Positions 9,064 to 16,552 of a stretch of DNA of 64,000 nucleotides are shown piece after piece. The stretch is from Imbroritus primus. Lineage in GTDB: Bacteria; Pseudomonadota; Gammaproteobacteria; Burkholderiales; Burkholderiaceae. Every line of letters begins with the position of its first letter. The stretch's first letter is position 1. The stretch covers positions 2,790,001-2,854,000 of the forward strand of contig NZ_OZ201293.1 of assembly GCF_964332355.1 (NCBI RefSeq), written 5' to 3'. The position numbers were made by a program, and so were the translations under genes. The notes beneath the pieces are model-generated. The model was not told where the DNA came from, made no database searches, and saw only the letters and a list, made by a program, of their open reading frames with translations.

Positions 9064-9089
9064 ACATGCAGGAATTTCGCTACTATTCT
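9061..9089 (+). promoter_or_regulatory. Sigma-70 promoter for suyA
   Basis: TTGACA at 9061-9066 and TATTCT at 9084-9089 are separated by 17 bp, a near-consensus housekeeping promoter about 60 bp before the suyA start codon. Confidence 0.65.
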
Positions 9090-9148
9090 TTGCACATCCG
9101 GCCGCTGCTCTCCAGCCAGGCCGTAAATCAAGTCCCCAGGAGGAGCAT

Positions 9149-9430
9149 ATGATCCACGTAGTGCTGCATGATGCAAAAGACACCGTCGCCGTGGCGGTGG
9201 TTGAGGGAATCCAGGCCGGTACCGAACTGAACGCCTGGATCATGGACGAAGACAAGACCATCCAGGTCGTCGCCAAGCAGCCGATCCCCATCGGCCACAA
9301 GGTCGCCCTGCGCGACATGGAAGTTGGCGAGACGGTGTTCAAGTACGGCATCGACATCGGCAAGGTGGTGGCCCCGATCAAGGCTGGCGATCACGCACAC
9401 GTCCACAACATCAAGACCAAGCGCTGGTAA
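9149..9430 (+). CDS. suyA: (2R)-sulfolactate sulfo-lyase, small subunit (SAF domain)
   Basis: 93-residue protein of the UxaA/altronate-dehydratase N-terminal (SAF) type, preceded by an excellent ribosome site (AGGAGGAG). In altronate dehydratases this domain is fused to or paired with the large subunit; in SuyA it is a separate subunit. The assignment rests on the genes that follow: a large UxaA-type subunit and two dehydrogenases matching slcC and comC, the combination known from sulfolactate degraders. SuyAB cleaves (R)-sulfolactate into pyruvate and sulfite. Taken alone, the small subunit could equally belong to an altronate or galactarate dehydratase. Confidence 0.85.
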   Translation: MIHVVLHDAKDTVAVAVVEGIQAGTELNAWIMDEDKTIQVVAKQPIPIGHKVALRDMEVGETVFKYGIDIGKVVAPIKAGDHAHVHNIKTKRW

Positions 9431-9477
9431 TCCGCGCCTGACCGTCCCCTCCCCATACATCTATTGAGAGAACATTC

Positions 9478-10653
9478 ATGTCCGTGATCGACCAAAACAC
9501 CACTTTCTGGGGCTACCGCCGTGACAACGGCCGCGTCGGCGTCCGTAACCATGTGATCATCCTGCCCCTGGACGACCTGTCCAACGCCGCTGCCGAAGCA
9601 GTTGCCGTGGCCATCAAGGGCACCATGGCCATCCCCCACCCCTACGGCCGCCTGCAGTTCGGTCCGGACCTGGACCTGCACTTCCGCACCCTGATCGGCG
9701 CCGGTAGCAATCCGAACGTCGCCGCCGTGGTGGTGATCGGTATTGAAGACGGCTGGACCAAGAAGGTTGTCGACGGTATCGCCAAGACTGGCAAGCCGGT
9801 CGTCGGCTTCGGTATCGAAGGTCATGGCGACCACGACACCATCATGCGCGCCTCGAAGGCCGCCAAGGAATTCGTGCACTACGCCACGGCCCTGCACCGC
9901 GTCGAGTGCCCGATCAGCGACCTGTGGATCTCGACCAAGTGCGGCGAATCCGACACGACCTCGGGCTGCGGCGCCAACCCGACCGTGGGTAACGCTTTCG
10001 ACAAGCTGCATCCGCTCGGCACCACCCTGCTGTTCGGCGAAACCTCGGAACTGACCGGCGGCGAGCACATCGTGGCCGCACGTTGCGCCAACGACAAGGT
10101 GCGCGAAGATTTCATGAAGATGTTCGACCGCTACCAGGGCATGATCGACCGCTGGAAGACCACCGACCTGTCCGAGTCGCAGCCGACCAAGGGCAACATC
10201 GCCGGCGGCCTGACCACCATCGAAGAAAAGGCACTGGGCAACATCCAGAAGATCGGCAAGAAGTGCACCGTGGACGGCGTGCTGGACAAGGCTGAAGAGC
10301 CGACCCACCCGGGCCTGTGGTTCATGGATTCGTCGTCGGCCGCTGCCGAAATGGTCACGCTGTGCGCCGCCGCCGGTTACGTCGTGCACTTCTTCCCGAC
10401 GGGCCAGGGCAACGTCATCGGCAACCCGATCGTTCCGGTCATCAAGCTGTGCGCCAACCCGCGTACCGTGCGCCTGATGAGCGAGCACATGGACGTCGAC
10501 TGCTCGGGCCTGCTGCAGCGCGAACTGACGCTGGACCAGACCGGCGACAAGCTGCTCGAAAACATGCTGCAAACCATCAACGGCCGCTGGACCGCTGCGG
10601 AAACGCTGGGTCACCGCGAATTCGTGCTCACGCGTATCCACGAGTCTGCATAA
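9478..10653 (+). CDS. suyB: (2R)-sulfolactate sulfo-lyase, large subunit
   Basis: 391-residue UxaA-family large subunit. It opens with FWGYRRDNGRVGVRNHVIILP, the signature of this family. Cysteines in CGESDTTSGCGANPTVG and later in SGLLQRE are likely metal or cluster ligands. The C-terminal region has FFPTGQGNVIGNPIVPVIKLCANP, as in altronate and sulfolactate lyases. The reaction is loss of sulfite from (R)-3-sulfolactate to give pyruvate. It starts 47 bp after suyA, and its stop codon overlaps the slcC start (TAATG), indicating coupled translation. The context with two sulfolactate dehydrogenases makes SuyB more likely than a sugar-acid dehydratase. Confidence 0.88.
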   Translation: MSVIDQNTTFWGYRRDNGRVGVRNHVIILPLDDLSNAAAEAVAVAIKGTMAIPHPYGRLQFGPDLDLHFRTLIGAGSNPNVAAVVVIGIEDGWTKKVVDGIAKTGKPVVGFGIEGHGDHDTIMRASKAAKEFVHYATALHRVECPISDLWISTKCGESDTTSGCGANPTVGNAFDKLHPLGTTLLFGETSELTGGEHIVAARCANDKVREDFMKMFDRYQGMIDRWKTTDLSESQPTKGNIAGGLTTIEEKALGNIQKIGKKCTVDGVLDKAEEPTHPGLWFMDSSSAAAEMVTLCAAAGYVVHFFPTGQGNVIGNPIVPVIKLCANPRTVRLMSEHMDVDCSGLLQRELTLDQTGDKLLENMLQTINGRWTAAETLGHREFVLTRIHESA

Positions 10654-11588
10654 TGAAGCAAGTCTGCATCAGCGAGTTCATGGATCCTGATGCCGTGGCG
10701 AAGCTGGACCAGTGCGTCCAGCTCCGCTACGAGCCGACATGGGTCGACCAGCGCGATGTCCTGCTGAAGTCCTTGGCAAGCGCCGACGCATTGATCGTGC
10801 GTAACCGCACCCAGGTCAACGCCGAACTGCTTGACGCCGCTCCGGCGTTGAAAGTGGTCGGTCGCCTGGGTGTCGGTCTCGACAATATCGATGTCAAGGC
10901 CTGCGAAGCACGCGGCATTCGCGTCATTCCCGCCACTGGCGCCAACGCGCGCTCGGTGGCCGAGTATGTGGTCACGTCCGCGCTGATGCTGATGCGCGGC
11001 GCTTACCTCAGCCATGCGGAAATGGTGGCTGGCAAGTGGCCGCGCGCCCGTTTGTCCGAAGGCCACGAGGCTTTCGGACGAACGCTCGGTCTGATCGGAT
11101 TCGGCGATATCGGCCGGCTCACGGCGCGGCTTGCCGCGGCGCTGGGCATGCAGGTGGTTGCGCACGATCCGATGCTCCCGGCCGATCATCCGGCCTGGGC
11201 CGAAAATAATGTGAAGCCGCTGGCGCTGGACGCGCTGCTGGCCACCGCCGATGCGGTGAGCCTGCATGTGCCCCTGGTTCCGGCCACACGGCACCTGATC
11301 AATGCAGAACGCATCCGCGGCATGAAGCGCGGTGCAGTTCTGATCAATACCGCGCGGGGCGGCGTCGTCGATGAGGCCGCCCTCGCTACCGCCCTCAAGG
11401 AGGGGACACTGGCAGGCGCCGCGCTCGACGTGTTCGAAAACGAACCGTTGAGCGCTGGCGGCGTGCTGGCAGACGCCCCCAACCTGGTCCTGACCCCGCA
11501 CATCGGCGGCGTCAGTCACGAAGCCAATGTCCGGGTGTCGATGATGATCGCCGACGCCGTCCGCGACGCTCTCGGAGTGCAGGCATGA
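10653..11588 (+). CDS. slcC: (S)-sulfolactate dehydrogenase (D-2-hydroxyacid dehydrogenase family)
   Basis: 311 residues, D-isomer-specific 2-hydroxyacid dehydrogenase fold. The NAD-binding Rossmann motif is LGLIGFGDIGRLTARLAA. The catalytic set is present: Arg in INTARGGVVDEAAL, Glu in DVFENEPL and His in LTPHIGGVSHEA. SlcC oxidises (S)-sulfolactate to sulfopyruvate with NAD. Its ATG overlaps the suyB stop, and its own stop overlaps the next gene by four bases (ATGA), so suyAB-slcC-comC is a tightly coupled operon. Family membership is certain; the substrate is assigned from synteny. Confidence 0.87.
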   Translation: MKQVCISEFMDPDAVAKLDQCVQLRYEPTWVDQRDVLLKSLASADALIVRNRTQVNAELLDAAPALKVVGRLGVGLDNIDVKACEARGIRVIPATGANARSVAEYVVTSALMLMRGAYLSHAEMVAGKWPRARLSEGHEAFGRTLGLIGFGDIGRLTARLAAALGMQVVAHDPMLPADHPAWAENNVKPLALDALLATADAVSLHVPLVPATRHLINAERIRGMKRGAVLINTARGGVVDEAALATALKEGTLAGAALDVFENEPLSAGGVLADAPNLVLTPHIGGVSHEANVRVSMMIADAVRDALGVQA

Positions 11589-12589
11589 CCGCGTACCGCG
11601 CAGAAGAACTCGAACAGCTCGCGGCTGCCGCGCTGCGCAACGGCGGCGCCAGCGCCGCCCAGGCCAGCGCCACTGCCAAAGCGCTGGTACAGGCGGATCT
11701 CGCTGGCCTGCCCTCGCACGGCGTCTCGCGCGTGCCGATGTACGTGGCCCATCTGCGCCACCAGCGCGTGAACGGCAACGCCCAGCCAGTGATCGCTCGC
11801 CAGACCCAGAGCACGACTCTGATCGATGCCCAGTCCGGCTTTGCCTTCCCTGCCTGTGCCCAGGCCGTCAACGCGGCCATCGCCAGCGCACGTGAATATG
11901 GCATTGGCATTGGCGTGGTCACGAACAGCCATCACTTCGGTGCGGCTGCCCTGCATCTCGACCCTGTGGCCGAAGCCGGCATGATCGGCATGGCCATGGG
12001 CAACTCACCGGCTGCCATGCCCGCATGGGGCGGCAAGACCCCGCTGTTTGGCACCAATCCGATCGCCGCAGTATTCCCGCGCACCGGCCAGAATCCACTG
12101 GTGATCGACCTTTCGCTGTCGGAAGTGGCACGCGGCAAGATCATGGTCGCCGCCAAGCAGGGCAAGCCGATTCCGCTCGGTTGGGCGCTCGATGCCGAAG
12201 GCAATCCGACGACCGATCCGAACGAAGCGCTGCGCGGCTCGATGCTGCCGGCCGGCGGTGTCAAGGGCGCGATGCTGGCGCTGATCGTCGAACTGCTGAT
12301 CGTCTCGCTCGCCGGCGCGCAGTTCGGCGCCGAAGCCGATTCGTTCTTCGAGGATGCTGGCAACCAGCCGCGTATCGGCCAGTTGTTCATCGTCTTCAAC
12401 CCCGCCGCCTTCGCCGGCGAAGCGGTCTATCACGCCCGCCTCGAAGCCCTGATCGCCGCCATGCTGGCCGACCAGGGCACGCGTCTGCCGGGCACGCGCC
12501 GTTTCGACGCGCAAGCCAAGGCGGAAGCCGACGGCATCGCCGTGCCGGAAGCGCTGGACAAGGAGTTGCAGGCCCTCGCCCAGCGTTAA
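11585..12589 (+). CDS. comC: (R)-sulfolactate dehydrogenase (malate/L-lactate dehydrogenase type)
   Basis: 334 residues of the Ldh_2 (malate/L-lactate/ureidoglycolate dehydrogenase) family, recognised by SHGVSRVPMYVAHLR, NSHHFGAAALHLDPVAEAG and WGGKTPLFGTNPIA. ComC reduces sulfopyruvate to (R)-sulfolactate with NAD(P)H. Coupled to SlcC it converts the (S) isomer, which SuyAB cannot cleave, into the (R) isomer, which it can. The start overlaps the slcC stop by four bases. About 220 bp of unassigned DNA separate it from the following Bug gene. Confidence 0.87.
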   Translation: MTAYRAEELEQLAAAALRNGGASAAQASATAKALVQADLAGLPSHGVSRVPMYVAHLRHQRVNGNAQPVIARQTQSTTLIDAQSGFAFPACAQAVNAAIASAREYGIGIGVVTNSHHFGAAALHLDPVAEAGMIGMAMGNSPAAMPAWGGKTPLFGTNPIAAVFPRTGQNPLVIDLSLSEVARGKIMVAAKQGKPIPLGWALDAEGNPTTDPNEALRGSMLPAGGVKGAMLALIVELLIVSLAGAQFGAEADSFFEDAGNQPRIGQLFIVFNPAAFAGEAVYHARLEALIAAMLADQGTRLPGTRRFDAQAKAEADGIAVPEALDKELQALAQR

Positions 12590-12764
12590 GTCGATCGTTC
12601 GGCCATTTATTCGCCGTTGACGTTCACTCAGCCGTTCATCCAGTCAAAGCCGGTCGCCCGCGCAGCCTGACGCTGCACGGGCGCCATCCGCAGTGCCGCC
12701 GGGTCGGCACTGAGGGACGCACTTTGGCCGCCTGCGCACCCGGGCAAGCTGTTGTCGTACCCAC

Positions 12765-12785
12765 GGCGCCCCGCAGAGAGGCGCC
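12765..12785 (+). other. Stem-loop just upstream of the Bug gene
   Basis: GGCGCC repeats around a 9-base loop, 21 bp before the ATG at 12807 and immediately before its ribosome site. It could be an RNA processing or stability element between comC and the Bug gene. I see nothing else in 12590-12764. Confidence 0.3.
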
Positions 12786-12806
12786 TGTTCCACCACAGGA
12801 GACACT

Positions 12807-13790
12807 ATGTACCGCAATCTCGTCCGCCGCCTTGCCGTTCCCTCGCTCGCCGCCGTGGCCATGCTGGCCGCTCCGGCCAGTGCCAGTGCGCAGACGACGG
12901 ATTTCCCCAACAAGGCCGTCCGCTATGTCATTCCGTTCGCCGCAGGCGGCCTGACCGATATTTCCGCACGCCAGGTCGGCCAGTTCCTGGCCCAGGAATG
13001 GAAACAGCCGGTCGTCGTGGAAAACAAGCCGGGCGGCAACGCCAACATCGGCGCGGAGCAGGTCGCACGCGCCCCGGCGGATGGTTACACGTGGCTCGGC
13101 GTGACGCTGGCGCACTCGGCCAACCCGACGCTGTTCCCCAAGCTGTCGTTCAACTTCCAGAAAGACCTGGTACCGGTGGCGCGCATCGCCTCGTCGCCGA
13201 TGATGGTGGTGGTGCCGGCCAATTCGCCGATCAAGACGCTCAAGGAATTGGCTGAGGCCGCGCACAAGAAGCCGCTGAATGCCGGTTCGAGCGGCAACGG
13301 TACGCCCCCGCACCTGACGCTGGCGCTGTTCGAAACGCTGACCAAGACCAACTTCACGCACGTGCCCTACAAGGGCGGCGCGCCCTCGATGAACGACCTG
13401 ATCGGCGGCCAGATCGACGTGGTGTTCTCGAACTTCCCGGAATCGCTGCAGTTCGTGAAGGGTGGCAAGCTGCGCGCCCTGGCCGTGACCACGCGTGAAC
13501 GCCACCCGCTGATGCCGAACGTGCCGACCGTGGCCGAAGCCGGCTTCCCCGACCTGATCGTGGAAAACTGGACCGGCCTGATGATGCCTGCCGGTACGCC
13601 GAAACCCATCATCGACAAGACGGCCAGCGCCATCGGCAAGATGATGGAAGTGAAGAGCGTGCGTGAGCGCATTATCGCCATCGGTTTCACGCCGGCGCCG
13701 CAGAACTCGGCTGACTTCACCAAGTACTACAACGCCGAAGTCGCACGCTGGGGCAAGCTGATCAAGGAACGCAACATCCAGGCGGACTGA
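12807..13790 (+). CDS. Bug/TctC-family periplasmic solute-binding protein
   Basis: 327 residues with a signal peptide ending near ASASA-QTTD. The mature part has FPNKAVRYVIPFAAGGLTDISAR, the conserved VVENKPGGNANIGAEQVA and the PADGYTWLG segment. It follows the sulfolactate operon by 217 bp on the same strand, so it could bind sulfolactate or a related carboxylate. In some sulfolactate degraders the uptake system is a tripartite tricarboxylate type. The two membrane subunits are missing here, so it would depend on a permease encoded elsewhere. An AGGAG ribosome site precedes the ATG, and an intrinsic terminator follows 28 bp after the stop. Confidence 0.92.
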   Translation: MYRNLVRRLAVPSLAAVAMLAAPASASAQTTDFPNKAVRYVIPFAAGGLTDISARQVGQFLAQEWKQPVVVENKPGGNANIGAEQVARAPADGYTWLGVTLAHSANPTLFPKLSFNFQKDLVPVARIASSPMMVVVPANSPIKTLKELAEAAHKKPLNAGSSGNGTPPHLTLALFETLTKTNFTHVPYKGGAPSMNDLIGGQIDVVFSNFPESLQFVKGGKLRALAVTTRERHPLMPNVPTVAEAGFPDLIVENWTGLMMPAGTPKPIIDKTASAIGKMMEVKSVRERIIAIGFTPAPQNSADFTKYYNAEVARWGKLIKERNIQAD

Positions 13791-13818
13791 TCGCCAAACC
13801 ATTTTACCCTTGCCTTTC

Positions 13819-13856
13819 AAGAGGTTGCCTGCGCTCGCCAGGCAGCCTCTTTTTTC
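13819..13856 (+). terminator. Rho-independent terminator
   Basis: A 12-bp stem (AGAGGTTGCCTG with CAGGCAGCCTCT, one G-T pair) and 7-base loop is followed by six T. It ends the Bug transcript. Confidence 0.85.
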
Positions 13857-13874
13857 TTTGGCGCGCGGCTAGCG

Positions 13875-14801
13875 CTAGCCGGAGGTGAAAGGGCGCGGGG
13901 CTTGTGCGACCTTGCTGCGGATCGCCCCGCTCTGGCGGAAATAACCCTTGATGACATCCGTGAACGCCATGCGGGCATGTGCCGAACGTTCGAGCAGGCC
14001 TACCCGGCGATGCACATCCACACCTTCCAGCGGCACCACGCGCAGCAGCCGGTCGGCCTCCCAGCGCACGTTGGCGAGCTGCGGCACGATCGACACGCCG
14101 AAACCCTGTCGCACCAGCTCGATAATGGCTTCGTTCGAGTTGAGCTGCATGCTCTCCTGCACCGAGACGCCACAGCGGTCGATGACTTCCTGGACCAGAT
14201 TGCCGGTCCACGTGGCAGGCTCGAACCGCATGAATGGCGCCACGCCGAGGATGTCGCGGGCATCGTCCGGCAGCACGAAATGCGGATGACGCGGCACGAT
14301 CAGGACCATCGGCTCTGTATACAGTTCGGTCCACACCAGGTTCTTGGCCAGCGGACGCGGCGATTGCGTCACCACCGCGGCGTCGATTTCGCCACGCTCG
14401 ACCTTGCCGGCAAAGTCGGCGGACAAACCGGCGAACAGTCGCACGTCGACCAGCGGATGCTCCTGCTTGAGTGCCCACAGGGCATCTGCAAATGCGCCCA
14501 TCAATGCTGACACCAGCGCGCCCATCATTACCGTTCCGGAGAGTGCGTCCTCACGTCCGCTGGCCAGCACCTCGTAGCGATGGACCAGTGCTTCCAGTTC
14601 CGGTACCAGGGCGCGGCCGGCGGGATTGAGGATGGCGGCGCGGGCCGTGCGGTCGAACAGCTGGCAGTGGAGGTCTTCTTCCAGCGCGCGGATCTGCAGT
14701 CCAACCGCTGCCGAAGTCAGGCCGATGTGCTTGCCGGCGGCTGCGAAGGTGCCGTGGCGGGCCACGGCGAGAAAGGTCTTGAAAGTACGGATCGAAGGCA
14801 T
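13875..14801 (-). CDS. LysR-family transcriptional regulator
   Basis: 308 residues with an N-terminal HTH (FLAVARHGTFAAAGKHIGLTSAAVGLQIRALEE, residues 9-41) and the usual LysR effector domain with LPDDARDILGVAPFMRF. It is divergent from the succinate-dehydrogenase-like operon starting at 15021, the standard arrangement for a LysR activator of a catabolic operon. The unusual TSAAVGLQI replaces the more common TQSAVSRQI in the recognition helix, so its DNA target may be atypical. The inducer is unknown, presumably a C4 or substituted C4 dicarboxylate. Confidence 0.92.
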   Translation of the reverse strand: MPSIRTFKTFLAVARHGTFAAAGKHIGLTSAAVGLQIRALEEDLHCQLFDRTARAAILNPAGRALVPELEALVHRYEVLASGREDALSGTVMMGALVSALMGAFADALWALKQEHPLVDVRLFAGLSADFAGKVERGEIDAAVVTQSPRPLAKNLVWTELYTEPMVLIVPRHPHFVLPDDARDILGVAPFMRFEPATWTGNLVQEVIDRCGVSVQESMQLNSNEAIIELVRQGFGVSIVPQLANVRWEADRLLRVVPLEGVDVHRRVGLLERSAHARMAFTDVIKGYFRQSGAIRSKVAQAPRPFTSG

Positions 14802-15020
14802 GGCGGGACCGGAAAAGCGAGGTGGCGGGGAAAGGGCAGAGCAGACACATCCGCACGCCTGCCGTGCGGGCTCGCCGTTGAAAAAGTTTTTCTTTATCTA
14901 AATAAGAAAATTACTAGCTTTTTGTTTCTGGTGCAATCCGCAACAATACTCTTCAAGCCGGTCGTAAACATCCATATGATTTAGATGATAACCGGTCACA
15001 ACACTCCCCCGATCGAACCC
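14802..15020. promoter_or_regulatory. Divergent control region between LysR gene and succinate-dehydrogenase-like operon
   Basis: This gap is clearly AT-rich between 14880 and 14985, in contrast to its neighbours, and should hold both promoters and the LysR binding sites. I could not single out a convincing -35/-10 pair or T-N11-A box. Confidence 0.4.
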
Positions 15021-15734
15021 ATGACAACACTGAACGTTCGTGTATGGCGCGGCAATGAGGACGGCGAATTCGTCTCCTACGAAGTGCCCCGTCACGCCAG
15101 CCAGACGGTGCTCGACGTCGTCACCTATATCCAGCGCAACCTCGAACCCGACCTGGGCTACCGCTTTGCCTGCCGGGTCGGCATGTGCGGCTCGTGCGCC
15201 ATGACCGTCAACGGCAAGGCGCGCTGGACCTGCCGCACGCACGTCTCCAAGGTGGTGGAGAACAACGCGCTCGAAATCGCTCCGCTGTCGAACATGCCGG
15301 TCATCAAGGACCTGGCGGCCGACATGACGACCTTCTTCGACAAGTGGTCTGCCGCCAAGGGCCAGTTCAAGGGCAACCAGACCCGTCATGACGAGTTCGC
15401 CACGGTCGAGCCTGGTTCGCCCGAACGCCAGGCCGTAGATGCCGGCATCGAATGCATCGGCTGCGGCGTCTGCTACGCCTCGTGCGATGTCGTCACGTGG
15501 CGCCCTGACTATCTCGGCCCGGCCGCGCTCAACCGCGCCTGGACCCTGGTCAACGATGTACGCGACGTGCGCGGCGCCGAGCGCCTGCGGGCCGTGGCCG
15601 GCGATGCCGGCTGCCACAGCTGCCACACGCAGGGTTCGTGCACCGAGCGTTGTCCGAAGCAGCTCGCCCCGACCGCCGGCATCGCCGGCCTCAAGCGCAA
15701 GGTGGCCAAGGCGGCCATCAAGGGGGAGCTATGA
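15021..15734 (+). CDS. Succinate dehydrogenase/fumarate reductase-like iron-sulfur subunit
   Basis: 237 residues from the ATG at 15021 (MTTLNVRVWRG); an ATG at 14985 is also in frame and neither has a clear ribosome site. All three cluster motifs are visible: [2Fe-2S] at C51, C56, C59 and C71; [4Fe-4S] at C145, C148, C151 and C155; a [3Fe-4S]-type set at C201, C207 and C211, with an extra Cys at 198. It passes electrons from the flavoprotein to quinone. The flavoprotein is not adjacent but about 3.3 kb downstream at 19069. The stop overlaps the next start (ATGA). Confidence 0.9.
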   Translation: MTTLNVRVWRGNEDGEFVSYEVPRHASQTVLDVVTYIQRNLEPDLGYRFACRVGMCGSCAMTVNGKARWTCRTHVSKVVENNALEIAPLSNMPVIKDLAADMTTFFDKWSAAKGQFKGNQTRHDEFATVEPGSPERQAVDAGIECIGCGVCYASCDVVTWRPDYLGPAALNRAWTLVNDVRDVRGAERLRAVAGDAGCHSCHTQGSCTERCPKQLAPTAGIAGLKRKVAKAAIKGEL

Positions 15735-16096
15735 GCCAGTCCCTGTCCGTCGTCACCCAGGCCAAGCTGTGGTACTGGCAGCGCATCAGCGCCATGGTGC
15801 TGGCAGTGTGCGTGATCGTCCATCTCGTCGGCATTGTCATGGCAGTACGCGGCGGCCTCTCGGGCGCCGAAGTGCTGGCGCGCACGCAAGGCAACTGGCT
15901 GTTCGGCGCCTTTTACGCGACGTTCGTGCTGGCCAGCACGGTCCACGTGCCGATCGGCCTGATGCGCATCGCGGAAGAATGGTTTGGCTGGCGCTCGCGC
16001 AGCGTCGTCATCGCTGCCTGGCTGTTTGCCGCGCTGCTGGCCTTTGCCGGCCTGCGTGCCGTCTATGCCGTCATCGTGCCGGGAGGTGCAGCATGA
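15731..16096 (+). CDS. Succinate dehydrogenase-like membrane anchor (SdhD-like)
   Basis: 121 residues with three predicted membrane helices (around residues 20-40, 58-78 and 92-115). Histidines in VIVHLVGIVMA and STVHVPIGLM are candidate haem ligands. It starts within the stop of the iron-sulfur subunit gene and overlaps the following anchor gene by four bases. The anchor pair presumably binds haem b and the quinone, making the complex membrane-bound. Assignment is by helix pattern and position, since anchor sequences diverge quickly. Confidence 0.75.
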   Translation: MSQSLSVVTQAKLWYWQRISAMVLAVCVIVHLVGIVMAVRGGLSGAEVLARTQGNWLFGAFYATFVLASTVHVPIGLMRIAEEWFGWRSRSVVIAAWLFAALLAFAGLRAVYAVIVPGGAA

Positions 16097-16446
16097 GAAA
16101 GAACGATCTGCGCGCCCGCAACCATGCGGCTTACTGGGCCTTCGTGGTTCATCGCCTTTCGGGACTGGCGCTCGCGCTGTTCCTGCCCGCGCACTTCTGG
16201 GCGCTGGGCCATGCAATTCAGGGGGAGGCCTCGCTCGACGGCTTCCTGAAGCTTGCCGACAACCCGTTGTTCAAGGCAGGCGAATGGGGTCTGGTCATTC
16301 TGCTGTCGCTCCACCTGGTGGGCGGCGTGCGTTTGCTCCTGATCGAGTTCAAACCCTGGAGCGGCCTCCGCAAGGATTGGGTCGCACTGAGTCTCGGGGC
16401 AGGTCTTTGCACCGGGCTTGCGTTCATGCTGTCGCTGTTTTCATGA
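16093..16446 (+). CDS. Succinate dehydrogenase-like cytochrome b subunit (SdhC-like)
   Basis: 117 residues, three membrane helices. It contains the SdhC signatures VHRLSGLALALFLPAHF and LHLVGGVRLLLIEF; the His-Arg-x-Ser-Gly segment lines the quinone site and the later His-x3-Gly-x-Arg is conserved in cytochrome b556 subunits. It is translationally coupled to the preceding anchor. Together with the iron-sulfur subunit and the flavoprotein at 19069 it would form a complete complex II paralogue. Confidence 0.8.
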   Translation: MRKNDLRARNHAAYWAFVVHRLSGLALALFLPAHFWALGHAIQGEASLDGFLKLADNPLFKAGEWGLVILLSLHLVGGVRLLLIEFKPWSGLRKDWVALSLGAGLCTGLAFMLSLFS

Positions 16447-16456
16447 GGCTTCAGCG

Positions 16457-16491
16457 TAAACACTGTTTCATAAACACCGCTTCATAAACAC
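16457..16491. repeat. Three 14-bp-spaced TAAACAC repeats
   Basis: TAAACAC occurs at 16457, 16471 and 16485, exactly 14 bp apart; the longer unit TTCATAAACAC is repeated at 16467 and 16481. The array sits 10 bp after the cytochrome b gene and about 60 bp before the Bug gene. Confidence 0.6.
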
Positions 16492-16552
16492 AATAAGGCG
16501 AGCGTCGGTCCCGTAGAGGCGCCGCGCTCTTCCCTCACCGAAGGAGACTGCC

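Noticed and set aside
8989..9381. N-terminal extension of the GntR frame beyond the ATG at 8988
   Set aside because: The extension would overlap suyA on the other strand and its promoter; the protein from 8988 matches the family start.
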